From NCBI GenBank assembly GCA_019787685.1, contig JAHNUO010000011.1, positions 248,001 through 312,000 of the forward strand: 64,000 nucleotides of DNA, written 5' to 3'. The stretch comes from Chiua virens (taxonomy: Eukaryota; Basidiomycota; Agaricomycetes; Boletales; Boletaceae). The notes below the pieces were generated by a model. It ran no database searches. It saw nothing but the letters and a program-made list of their open reading frames with translations, and was not told where the DNA came from. Below are positions 12,832 to 23,579 of the stretch, piece by piece (within the stretch, counting starts at the first letter, position 1; every line of letters begins with the position of its first letter). Made by a program: the position numbers and the translations under genes.

Positions 12832-15800
12832 CTATGGCCGGGACCGGCGGAGGGTTATAATCGGGACACTGCTACCGTGCTCCCATTCCATATGCTGAGC
12901 AGTTGCCGTGCTTCCGAACTTGACCTGTGCATCCAGATATTGTATGTACGATATTTCTGTTTCAGGCATCCTTTGTCGACGTACGAGATTTTCTAGAGTC
13001 TTCTGGACCGTTGGATGACGTGCCAAAAACGGATAGGTGAAATCATCGACACCAGCTGCATAGATACGCAGACAGCGGTCATCGATGTCTTTCTCTGGGA
13101 AGGTAACTGTGAACGATGATCGTCGACCAAGATCGACCAGTATGGCAATATAGGGGGGGAGATCCGAATCCTTGGGGGAGTGTTTGCTACGTATACTTTC
13201 ATGTCTTCGTTCTATATTGCGCAGTGCTTGCTTGGAAGATTCTGACTCTCTAGCCTTGCCGGAAATAAAGATTTGCGACATTCGTGATGTCACATTCCTG
13301 TCTCCCGCAGCTTTGAAATAGATGGGTATGACCTTGTCGATGAGGGGTTGCTGATGACTGCATTGCACCGCACTTGTCCTCTGCCAGTGGCGCTGTGTCC
13401 ACAAGTCCAATCTACACTGCATCGTCAGAATAAAAGTACCACAAGAAATTCAGGGACACACCCTAGTTCGCCACCTGCCTTGGAAGCAATGTTCTGCTCC
13501 ATGCATACCCAATGCGAGAAATTCAAGTATGCTTTCTCGAACGCCTCGCGAGCGACACTTGTTTGGTTATTTTTCTCGTCCCAAATGCGTGGTCCGAAAA
13601 CGAATTCGAGCCAGTCCACAACAGGGATCATCTGGCAATCGGCCAGATGGTCTTCCCACGCCGACGGCATCTTGAATGATCATGCTCTTCGCCTGCGAGC
13701 GGACAAACAAGTCCTTCGCTAGAAGCCACAACAAACGGCTAGCCAGTTCGCCACGCTGTCCCATGTCAATCACACCAGAGTTCACTCTCTGAGTTAACGT
13801 TCCTAGAGCGGTCTCTAGTTTTCCAGGCTGATCATGGAGAAGTTTTGCAGCCATGCAAGAGAGTAGTGGTTCGGAGGGATAATCTGTCCACTTCCAGGTA
13901 CCGTCCAAGGTCATTGAAAGACATACACGCAGGTGACTCGCCACCCCGGTCTCCAAGTGGTCGATCGAATCCGGATGTCCAAGCGTGACCTTCAAACCGA
14001 ATCTCTGTCCTAATATTGCGAGGACGTGGTTCGTATCAGTTGCATCGAAGACGTCCTTTTTCCCACATAGTTTCGCAGACGCCAATTTCAGCATTCGTTC
14101 CGGGATCTCGAGAGCAGTTTGGAGGGATAGCCATCTTGTGAAAATGTTAGATAGTGACGATCACAGAGAGAACAACATTACAAGGGTCTGCCGTAGCTTG
14201 CAATGTATTTCAGTTGAGATACGTTCTCTATGCCAAAACTTCCAAGTCCCGGTGCGCCCTGGTCCCAACCAAGTTGAGTGTAAGGTGGAAATAGCTTCGC
14301 GCCCTCGCGAGCAACGCGGTCGGAATTATCTGAATGACGAATCAGCCCAGAGCTCCATTCGCTAGTAATGAATGATCTTACGAACATCTCTTATTAGGCG
14401 GCGAAAAATCAGCGACCTTGGAGGTCGTTGAAGCGAACACGACCCAAACCTGGGTGGCTATACTCACTATGAGAATACTCGTTCACGACCCTACAAAAAA
14501 CATCTGCCGGGCGATATTTTCCTTCAGTCTCAATGTCGAGCGTTCGAGTGAGGGGATGCGCTTCGTCGACCGCAATTACCAACATCGGCTGGCTGGAATC
14601 GCAGTTGGGAAAGATACGATCGAGGGTTGAAACCATCTTGCTATAGGCAACTAAGAGACGCGTCGTAAAATCAAAGTGCTTGGTTTTCGAGTCCACTTTT
14701 GTCCCTTAGGCCTTAGCTATGACCCCATCGGTTTGCAAGCCTGAGGGTACTCACCCGATATGGCAAGGTTTCCGAACTTATCGGTGGTTTCATCGAGGTC
14801 TGCATTCGGGGTCTCGTTATCGATATTGGGCATAGTGGACTCTTGTGCTGTCTCATCATGGCGCTGTTCGGCTTGGACAACAAGATCAGCATAAACCTAC
14901 AAGATGTAATCAGACCAAGAATCAAAGCCTAGAATAGATCGAACCCTTTCATATTTCATGGATAGCTTTCCAAAGAAGTCGCTCCTGGCGGTGGTCCTAG
15001 GAGGATGGATCATGTCGCACATCTTACGAGACCATTCCATAACCGCCTCTTTGACATTACTGGTGGTGTGTCCCGAAAGCGTCTCCTCAACCGTATCAAA
15101 AAGAGCGACGAAGAAAGCATAACAGATGATCCGATAGGCTTTCTCGGAAGGAAATGTGGTCAGGATTGCTGCTGGGATCGGATCGCGGGTAGGGAAGCCC
15201 GATGTTTCTTCTTTGCCACGGAGGTTCATGTACAGGACGATGACGTCCTTCTTCTTTCCCAACTGAGGATGGATTGAGTCCCTATGATATCTATGAAAAC
15301 GGGGCAGTACCCACTTACCTCGGTCAGCATTCTCGACTTCCCGGCACCGGAACTCTGGACGATGGAACAAAACTTGGCATAATACTTTGGGCCCTCGGTC
15401 GTCCTGAATAACTTCTCGTTTTGAGTCAGATACTCGTAGAAACCATCTACGGCTGCGCCGCGGTAAGTTGCCGCAAATGACCCTGACAGCACTCGTAGGT
15501 CTGGACAAGCAAGTGTCGGTCCGCAGCACAGGAAGGCGATGCGGGGTGACTGACCCTCGGGAATATCACTCCGTGCAGTTGTCGCTTGCGGTTTCGGTGC
15601 TTTGAGAATGGCTGGACCTCGGAACGACCGAGAACCGTTAGTATGTAGTACCCACTAATGGATGCCAAGGGTAACCACGCACCAAGGTTTCGAATCTCGC
15701 GGTACGATTTTTGTTGCCAAGCGGATACCAACATGCTTTTTAGCTCTGTCTTCATCAATCTTTTGGCATCTGCTCCCCCTCCAATATAACTCGAGTTCAA

Positions 15801-15965
15801 ATCTCCCTCTGAGTGGCGAATGATGGTGTTGAGAAGGTAAAAACAATCGGAAAGCGATAAATATTCGATGTCGTCAATAACATCGGAGACCTCGTCGTTC
15901 ACTGCTCTGTCGAGCTCTTGATGAATGGTCGGATCGAAGCGATCTGGGAGGCTCTCGAGGGTCAT
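12832..15965 (-). pseudogene. Large P-loop NTPase-like protein, interrupted
   Basis: Exons on the minus strand from ATG 15965 to TAG 12832 build a protein of roughly 800-900 residues. About 150-200 residues in is a Walker A-like SIVQSSGAGKSRMLTE, followed by KKDVIVLYMNLRGKEETSGFPTRDP. A Walker B-like PMLVIAVDEAHPL follows near 14590, then VWVVFASTTSKVADFSPPN and a helical C-terminal half. This layout matches a family of uncharacterised basidiomycete ATPases, often present in many copies; no function is known to me. Breaks: an in-frame TAG at 14899-14897 with clear coding sequence on both sides (DSWSDYIL, then VYADLVVQAEQ), and a frame change near 14450 between HSEYSHP and QVWVVFAST. A phase mismatch after the Walker A exon (near 15290) may be a third. 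I call it a pseudogene, with sequence error as the alternative. Confidence 0.65.
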
Positions 15966-16234
15966 CTGTTCATTAGAGCAAAGGTAATAATTGATGCGCC
16001 GCCTTTATATGAAGGCATGACGTCGCCACGGTGCACGCAATGCCAGCGCGTGGAACCCATTTTCTGTGAAACCATCGATTGTGGGACCACCTTCCATTGT
16101 TCACCACAAACACTTGACGATCCATGTCGGCAAAATACGATACTTATACCCATGGCGCGTCGCATCCGTCAAAGCCCCACCAACATGACTCCGAGTCGTT
16201 ACCGTATGGAACGAACCGGCAGTATACGGTCGAG

Positions 16235-16870
16235 CAGCACAAAACAAGCAGTCTTGGATGCACGGGCGTCGTCGCAAGAATCTATGTGATTGATCGACCG
16301 CCTTCAAGAAATTTTGTCTCTTCCCAAGCTTTTGAAACCCTCTTTGCTCTCAGACGTCTTACCTGGACTTGTGTTGCTCTGTCATCGATGATCACCTAGT
16401 TGAAAGGGCTGCAAAAGTGTGGCCCATGTTGGAATGTTTCACTGTTTCAGACGAATGTCGCACTCGTCCTACCTTGCAGAGTCTGATTTCGTTGTCGAGA
16501 TACTGTCCGCATCTCCGGTCTGTCGGCATTTCACTCGGATCCTCATACCACTCGTCGATGTCGATAGGTCCAAGTTTTCTCAGACCAACTTTGGAACGAT
16601 TACACCTCGAATTAATAGGGTCTTCTATGGTTCATGATCCTGCAGGCATTGGAACGTTTATCTTGGACCTCTTCCATGGCCTCACGGTCGGACTCAGATT
16701 CGACTCTGACAATCGTAACCTCCTTGGTGGAAAGAGCTGGTATCGGATCCTTGGTTCGGACAGAGTTGAAGATGTATGGTGGGTTTGGGATTGATGTCGA
16801 TATGTCGATTGTGCCAGGTCGTATCGCTCGCTCTGTTGTGCCGCATACGATACCCTCTGTTTTAAAACGT
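16235..16870 (+). pseudogene. Truncated F-box/LRR gene fragment (copy 2)
   Basis: Only the 3' half of an F-box/LRR gene is present. From about 16235 the sequence matches the neighbouring gene at 18150-18700 and the minus-strand copy. It reads through the helix VERAAKVWPMLECFTVSDE, then SLISLSRYCPHLRSVGI and a DPAG-GTFILDLFHGL segment. The F-box is absent. A weak second match to the F-box region (cattgagaccttgcagcctt) sits at about 17007-17030. It lies head to tail with the complete copy 3 and looks like a remnant of a tandem duplication. Confidence 0.7.
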
Positions 16871-17131
16871 TGCAATGTCTCCTTCAAGCCATCAAGCCAT
16901 CGAATCGGTATAAACAGGGCTACAATAGGAAATGCGAATGTCGCACACTATCTTTTTTTAGTACATAGATCCATTCGAGAATTTTGAGCATGTATTCATT
17001 ATGGAGGAGTCATTGAGACCTTGCAGCCTTATTGAAGGCTTCAAGTCAGTGTGGGATGCAATGAGTCGCGTAATTGATCATCATGAAAAAGGACGTGTGG
17101 CACGCCCTTGCACCTTCTCCTAATGACTCCC

Positions 17132-18752
17132 ATGTCCTGCCTGAACATCCTAGAGATCCGGCACGAAATTTTCGAGTATGTGTTCGCTACGACGGGGGGC
17201 CATCGAGACCTTGCGGCCTTGGCGAGGACATGCCGTGCATATCACGTTCCAGCCCTATCAATTCTCTGGCGCACTCATAAATCACTGGTACCACTCATCT
17301 TATGCTTTCCTTCTGATATGCTTGACCTATCGACGCAAGTCGGACGATACCGGGACATAATAACCGTGGTATGACTCTATTTTCCACCTGTGTTGAGTCT
17401 GATATCGTAGATTTGTTGCTCACTCAGAAGCTCAAGTTTGCAAAGTTGCCATCTTTGAAAGATTGGGAAAGGCCACTGATGCATGCAAAATTCATCAGAG
17501 AGCTCACAGGATGGGACCAGTGGTATGGCCGCAAAGAATACGATCTCAGATTCACAACACTTGAAACACTTTTTGATTCGTGCCCTGCTTCCCCATTATT
17601 CCCGACACTGCGATATCTCGACTTGTCATACTGTCGGATCCTCCCTACACGTGCTCCTCGCTCATTGCATTCTGATGCCCAGGTTGCTTCAGCATATCTG
17701 CGCAAGATAGCATGCCCAGCTGTTCTCCAATCACTGCGTATGTACAATGGGACTCCCAGTCGCAATACATATGATTGTCGTTCCCTGTTGGCGTTAGTCC
17801 TTGAGCTATACCCCACCATCAAATCTCTTGCCTTCCACGACAACGTGAATGGTAAGCTTTTTGTCGTTCTAGTGGCATAGGATCAAAATTCTCAAATGCA
17901 TAATTTTTTCAAGCTGGTCCCGTTGATGGCGGTTTGGCACTTTCTAGAAACCTCACCATCGTCGGATCATTTCGAAGCCTCACATCATTCACTGTCAAGG
18001 GCAGCCTTCCGGAGAGTTTCAATCTGGTTCCATCCTTCCCCACGCTCCTTAAACTCGATATATCTTGTTCTGTATCCTCCGCACTCAAAATCTTGAAGGC
18101 CATTCTGTCTCCAGGGCTCAGGCAAATCCGATTCTGGTTGTATCCATCAGATCGGGTACTCGAGTTGTGCGCAGTCTTGGCTTCACGGGCGTCGTGGCGG
18201 GACTCTCTACGATATATCTCCATCGTGGATCCCTTTGTGTGTTCCCAAGCTCTCGAAACACTCTTTGCTCTCAGCCATCTTTGCTACCTAGACCTGTCTT
18301 GCTCTACCATCGACGATTCCCTACTTGAACGAGCTGCAAGAGCTTGGCCCATGCTGGAACGCTTCTTTGTCTCAGACGGCAACATTGATTGTCCCCCTCG
18401 CCCTACCTTGCAGAGTCTCGTTTCGTTCTCGAGACACTGTCCACATCTCACGCACCTCAGTCTTCCACTGGATGCTCGCCAGATCCCCTCACCACGTATC
18501 GACGTCAACAGGTCTGAGATATCTCGGGGCATCTCTGGATCGAGCATGGTACGCGATGCACGACCAGTCCTGAAACTCACAGGCCACGTCACAGTTAGTG
18601 ATCCTGCTGGTATGGCAGGGTTCCTCTTGGACCTTTTTCCTGGGATCACGTTCGACCCCACCCCATATGACGATCTTGATGACGAGTGCCACCTCATGTC
18701 GAAAGAGGTAGCTCAGATCATCAATCAGAGACGCCCGGGCCAACACTGCTAA
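17132..18752 (+). CDS. F-box/LRR-like protein (copy 3)
   Basis: The start MSCLNILEIRHEIFEYVF with RDLAALARTCRAYHVPALSILW is the F-box. An upstream in-frame ATG at 17123 would add three residues; I chose 17132 because it matches copy 1. The first intron starts gtatgact at 17368; a later one starts gtaagctt near 17852 and ends near 17913. The C-terminal part gives SIVGSF-like repeats (NLTIVGSFRSLTSFTVKG), LSHLCYLDLSCSTIDDS and a DPAGMAGFLLDLFPG segment. Compared with copy 1 the end is about 25 residues shorter. No internal break was found, so this may be the functional member. Predicted role: substrate adaptor of an SCF ubiquitin ligase. Confidence 0.7.
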
Positions 18753-19531
18753 GACGTAGAGTCGCGGACGTATGTTGACTCTAGGCTTGATGGATTGATG
18801 CTCGGACGTCCGTTGTAGAGTCATGTCGCTAATCTTTGTGTCGATGCTTTTGTGCCCAGTACGATACCCAAAACGTTGCAGCTTGAAATATCCCGGCGGA
18901 TGAAACATAGAAGTACCCAGACCTCAAAGTTTCGTCTGAATGTTTGCCAGCGAGCGACGAGCGTTGTTCTTTGTATTCGAACTTGCTGCGTGTATGTAGC
19001 TGTTTCGCTCGTCGCTCGACCTTCTCATGGCGTCGTGCTTGTCTATTCTGGTGTTCAACGCAGAGAGAACCGCGACCCCGGTTGGTGAGCCTGACTCGGA
19101 GTCATGGAGAGCACCCCAGACTCCAGCTCAGGCTTACCAACCGGGCCGTGTTACAGGTTTCTTTGAGAAGGATGGCTTCAGATCAAAAACGGTATATCCA
19201 TGTCTGGAATATGGCGATTTCAGTGCTAGTGAATGTACAGGCTGTGGTGTTTCGCGATCTTATGACACTCAGGACAATCCTCGAGAAATAGGAGCTCCGT
19301 CGTGGCAGTGCTATGAATCGTGGGTTTGCCGCAGCCAAAACCGCAGCGCTGGCAGGCCTACATATGGCCCATCAGAAATGCGAGCACCATCACTCTTAGC
19401 ATGATGATTATCATTCCCGAGGACAAATGCCCCTCCGACGCCGTATCTGAAGAGGTGCTCTTCCCTTATCACGATCCACCGCATCATTAACCCCGTTTCT
19501 GTCTAGCTTCCCCCATCCTACTCTCCCCGCC
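18753..19531. other. Intergenic region, nothing recognisable
   Basis: A plus-strand open frame at 19027-19404 has no family motif or plausible splicing and is not called. The last part before 19532 is pyrimidine-rich and is probably the promoter and leader of the DUF7330 gene. Confidence 0.4.
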
Positions 19532-20237
19532 ATGACTCCATCGCGAGCACCAGCGACCCCGCCTCCCCCTCCCTTATCACCTTCAAAACCAAACCTACCT
19601 AATTTCCTTGCGCTCTCCAACGACCACGACTCTATCCGCGGCGAATTCGTCATCGACCCATCCATCGTGATCCCGTCTACCCTACTCCCACCACTCGCCG
19701 ACCGCAAAAACCTGAGTCTGACCTCCGAAAACAGTTCCATCAAGGCCCAGATATGGCTCTTGGGTCAGCGCGCGGCTGCCAAAGCCCCACAACGGACGAC
19801 GATCGCGCTCGCGTCGACGCACGGGTCGATCCATGCCACGCTGGTACGTCCCTTGTCTTGATTGCTGACCCCGTCCTGACGCACCCGCTAGCACACGTTG
19901 GACGCGACGCCTTTTTCGCTCACGGCAGCCGCACATCATGAGGGTGTCAAACTGGCCGTTCCAACGTCATTTCAGGGGCTGCTGTCCCTCACTACACGGC
20001 ACGGGCGTGTCTCTCTCAGCGACGGCCTGATTCAGAATGGCACGCAGCTCAGTCAAGTGGGCAACACGCAGCGGTACTTTATTGGTGATTTTCAGTTGCT
20101 GAGTGAGGAGGAGTGGCAGGGGGATCAGATGGAGATTTCAGTCGGTGCATGGGTCGATTCGGCTCAAGTATGCAGACGATGAGCAAGAGGTGGAGCAGAG
20201 GAAAGGCGGGTTGTTCAGTCGGCTGTTTAGAAAGTGA
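19532..20237 (+). CDS. DUF7330-like protein, frameshift near the C-terminus
   Basis: Exon 1 is 19532-19843 and exon 2 starts at 19892. After a proline-rich N-terminus, the protein shows repeated beta-strand units with SSIKAQIWLL, THGSIHATL, HEGVKLAVPTSFQGLLSL, RHGRVSLSDGL and YFIGDFQL. This pattern is typical of the uncharacterised DUF7330 family, common in agaricomycetes. As written the frame stops at 20182. One base near 20133 appears to be extra: in the +1 frame the sequence continues VHGSIRLKYADDE and ends GGLFSRLFRK with a stop at 20235-20237, which looks like the true C-terminus. Function unknown. The length of about 215 residues fits the family. Confidence 0.7.
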
Positions 20238-20725
20238 CAGTGACTGGTGGAGCTAAGGTGATAAGTACCTCAGATTGGTACATGGGAATTGTCATGATTG
20301 TTCACTCAGGCTTGGGGACAGGCGCATTATATTCAGTTCCGCTTTGCTTCCGCAATCTTGTCACCGTCTGATATCGTGTGTGCGCGGAGAAAGACGGAAT
20401 TCGTGCCACCAATCAATGGGAAAGTAACACCTCATGATGTCTATGGAATTGCACGTGAAAGGAACAGCATAGTGACAAAGCGAAAAAAGATCTTAGGGTA
20501 TGTCGAATGTTTATGATACGAATAATGTTCCATACATACGACACGGCGTTACGTCGTGAGTCGTTTCTAGCTTCATGTTCTATTTCTGTTCTTTTTAGCC
20601 TTTTTCACCTTTGAAATAGAGAATACACCAAGCTCCTCGGTGCTACATAGAACCATCGTTGGCTGCGGAATCGACATGCTGGATACATGATGGACACATG
20701 ATGGACAGACGTGTCATGAAACATA
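20238..20725. other. Intergenic region between converging genes
   Basis: It lies between the 3' ends of the DUF7330 gene (plus) and DUF1275 copy 1 (minus). It contains a short direct repeat (gatggacacatgatggaca) near 20688-20706 and no supported gene. Confidence 0.4.
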
Positions 20726-21966
20726 TCATTGCTTGGCGTTCTTGGCAGGAGCGAGCAGCCACCAGATGGAAATCAGGAATCGGACACCCGTTCCGACACC
20801 GAGCGTTCCCGCATCTCCGATTTTGTCGAGTACTGCCCGACCAATGAACCCGCCAAGGAAGAGGCACAAGATAGCCACCGCCTTGTGGTCGCGCGATTTG
20901 ACGAGACGACGCAAGTTGAAGAGCTCAGGTTCGGTCACGAGTTCACACCACGTCGTGGTGAGGACGACTGTCAGGGATCAAAAACTTAAATTCGAATGCG
21001 TCGGGAAAATATGGCATCCAACGTACCCGTCGTTGTATACTGCGTGTTGAGACGTTTGGCCATGATACCTTGCAGACCGACACTGGCACTGATGGCACCG
21101 ATAGTGACGAACGAGAGGACGTTCACCCAGGCAGGGTCACCACGCGAGCTTGCGATCGCACCCTCGTTGCTCTTCCAGACACAGATGGCACCGATCATGG
21201 TGAAGAGGGCTTGGAAGAAAGTACCGAGTGCCATCCAACCTCGGGTCTTGCATCCGATCTTATCCCCAAGACGTCCGATGAAGGCACCGAAAATGAAAGA
21301 GAGGAGGGAGCAAAGGGCCTGTTGGTCGGAGATGTGGAAGGAATAATCACCAGAGCCATTGAAAAGCCGTGCGACCGGCGAGTGAAAGCTATGGGAGGCG
21401 TGAGTGGGACAGAGAAGGAATCGGATGCGGAACGTACTTGTACGGTGTTGCCCGTCTGGAATGCACACCAAACGTAGACGGCAGTGAAACACACTGCATC
21501 ACTACATATCCCGATGAGCGAGGGAGGGGAAAAGAAAAACGGAGACATACATGAAACCAGTCATGAAGCAGTATGCCGACAACGGCGGAGCTGCCTGCGT
21601 CATGTCGAGCTCCTCCATCAGGTAGGCTCTGATACCACTCATGCCTTGGGAGTTGGTAGACTCGAGATCTCGGTTGGCAGCGACGACGAGCTCGTTCTTT
21701 GACATGACCGGGATGGTTGGGGAAGCCTTTCCGGAAGTGGTGGGAGAAGACATGTGGTGCTTTTCGCTATTTGTAGCTATCTGCGGTGGGGCCAGCGTCA
21801 CGCTTGGAACGGGCTGATGCTGATGCTGATGGGTGCTGGTAGCGTCCTGTTCTTGTACTGGCTCGAGGGTTGCAGTACTGATTGGTCGCGAGCCCTCGGA
21901 ACGGAGAAGAGGAGTCTCAGACGGCGTGCGACTGTGCAACGCAGCGACCAGATTCCTTTTCCACAT
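20726..21966 (-). pseudogene. DUF1275 (YoaK-type) membrane protein, copy 1, frameshifted
   Basis: DUF1275 proteins are six- to eight-helix membrane proteins of unknown function. The start MWKRNLVAAL at 21966 leads into a long hydrophilic N-terminus, then APPLSAYCFMTGF, AVCFTAVYVWCAFQTGNTVQ, ALCSLLSFIFGAFIGRLGDK, GWMALGTFFQALFTMIGA and a last exon with ELFNLRRL and GTGVRFLISIWWLLAP. Introns fall at the same places as in copy 2 (26676-27711). In the exon after GNTVQ, one extra G near 21375 (gccggtcgc against gccgttgc in copy 2) shifts the frame before ARLFNGSGDYSFH. Correcting it restores continuous similarity to copy 2. The upstream plus-strand neighbour is also decayed, so the whole duplicated unit seems to be losing function. 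Confidence 0.75.
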
Positions 21967-22369
21967 CTTGACAAGGATAAAAAAATCGACGCTGGGAGGC
22001 AAAAAAGAGACAACCGTGAGGACATCGTTCTCAAACACTGCGACGTTAAAACGGGCGAGTCTTTAACGCCGCTAACGTAGCTCCTTACTTCACTCAGGCG
22101 GGACCCTGCAGCCACTTACGGGACTTCATTTGGTTGCTGCCTCGGCGACTTGGCTGCCCTGCGGGCACATTCGATAATGTGTTTCATCCATTCCTGGCAC
22201 GTCGTTTACAGTCCAACTCGAGGGAAACGTTCGTTTGTGTTGCCCATTTTCTCTCAAGGCCGCTCAAACGACGCACCATTCCCTCTTGGTCATGCCAAGA
22301 AATGCAAGCAAATCAAGTTGTCGAGGATCAGACATCAGACATCAAACTCGGGTATTGATGCCGCTCGTT

Positions 22370-23570
22370 GATAAGGGACTCTGAAGCGGTTGTTTGGTCC
22401 CGAAGCTCCTGCCAAACAGTCGCTTCCGCAAACTCGTCCCTTTCGCCCATGGCAGACTAGTGCTTTTCTGGCTGGACTTCATTGAAGCACCACATGTTCC
22501 TAGGCTTCGACTCGTGCTTGGACCGAGTTGACCCGATGCAATCGCAAACACTGAAACCAGCGACCGGTTCATAATGCGCGAGATGGATTCGCGTAGAGCC
22601 CGTCACCACATCCCTGGAACTCATTGCGGATGAACCCTGAGTCTGTATTCTAAGGCCTGTCAATGTTATCGCGGGATCCTGCGCACCGTCAAACCACCTC
22701 CCCAGCCCCGTCGTCAAGACCGGACCAGATCCCAAATAATAACTGCGAGGCCCATTAGAAAGCTCCCCCTTCGTCCATATCAGCACAACACGGACGTATA
22801 ATAAGGCTTGGGCCGCGACGGCAACCAAAAAGTCAGCATCAGGGTTGTGAGACCACGTAGAATGGAGCCGTTCCACAGGTTCGTGTAAGGTGTGGGTCCA
22901 CAACGTACTTGACCTCTTTTTCCCTCAGAAAAGCGAACCTCGCCGTCTGTGTGGTACAACTTCCAAGAGGGATGTGTTCGATGTCGATACTGGCGATACC
23001 CCTCACTAGCACTCATCCAACCTGTCGATGGGTCTCCCGCTGTGATCACATGCTCTTTGAATCATCTCGAACGGCATGTATGTCGGTTGTAGACACGACC
23101 CTACTTTTTGTTACATTGTTCTTCATCATCATGTCGCAGTGTCGGGTAGGATTCGAGTCCTTAGCCTGTCAGAGTAAGTGTACAGTTTCTTCAGCACATC
23201 TTCACCTGCTCAAGCGCTCATATTTCAGACTCGAGTTTGGGCTCCAAGTTGTATACGGACAGCCAACCCACGTTGTCCCTCGTTGCCTTTACCTTGCCAA
23301 CGTGCGTCAAAAGATAACACAAGTTGCATGTCGACGCGCCTGCGATGGGCCACTGCCACCGCTCGCGTCCGCGGCCCTGCATTCGAACAACAAGCACATG
23401 CTGATCGGCTACGCACTATATCCTCTGCCCCGTCTTGGACAACACATCACCCCGGTTTTGTGACGGGCAGGCTATGTAGAAGAAAGAAGCCATCTCAGCG
23501 TTTCCGTCTCCTGATTTCTAGTCAGACGGTGGGGGCTTGCGAGGCGAAACGACGGATCGCCAATGACTGG
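22370..23570 (+). pseudogene. Decayed copy of the disordered-protein gene at 28234
   Basis: No usable frame spans this stretch, but patches align in order with the plus-strand gene at 28234-29794. Gaagcggttgtttgg at 22382 matches 28167. Gagatggattcgcg near 22580 matches the ATGGATCTC segment near 28420. Cgaccctactttttgtta near 23095 matches 29020, and the intron donor region near 23173 matches 29075. Gcctgcgatgggccactgcc near 23339 matches the exon 2 start near 29140. Tttccgtctcctgat near 23502 matches 29607. It stands in the same divergent position relative to DUF1275 copy 1 as the intact gene does to copy 2. Confidence 0.65.
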
Positions 23571-23579
23571 TGCGACGAC

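Noticed and set aside
19411..19743. Minus-strand Gly/Arg-rich open frame of 110 residues
   Set aside because: Antisense to the proline-rich start of the DUF7330 gene.
22457..22903. Minus-strand open frame of 148 residues
   Set aside because: It lies antisense to the decayed copy of the disordered-protein gene; nucleotide matches to 28.2-29.0 kb explain the region better.
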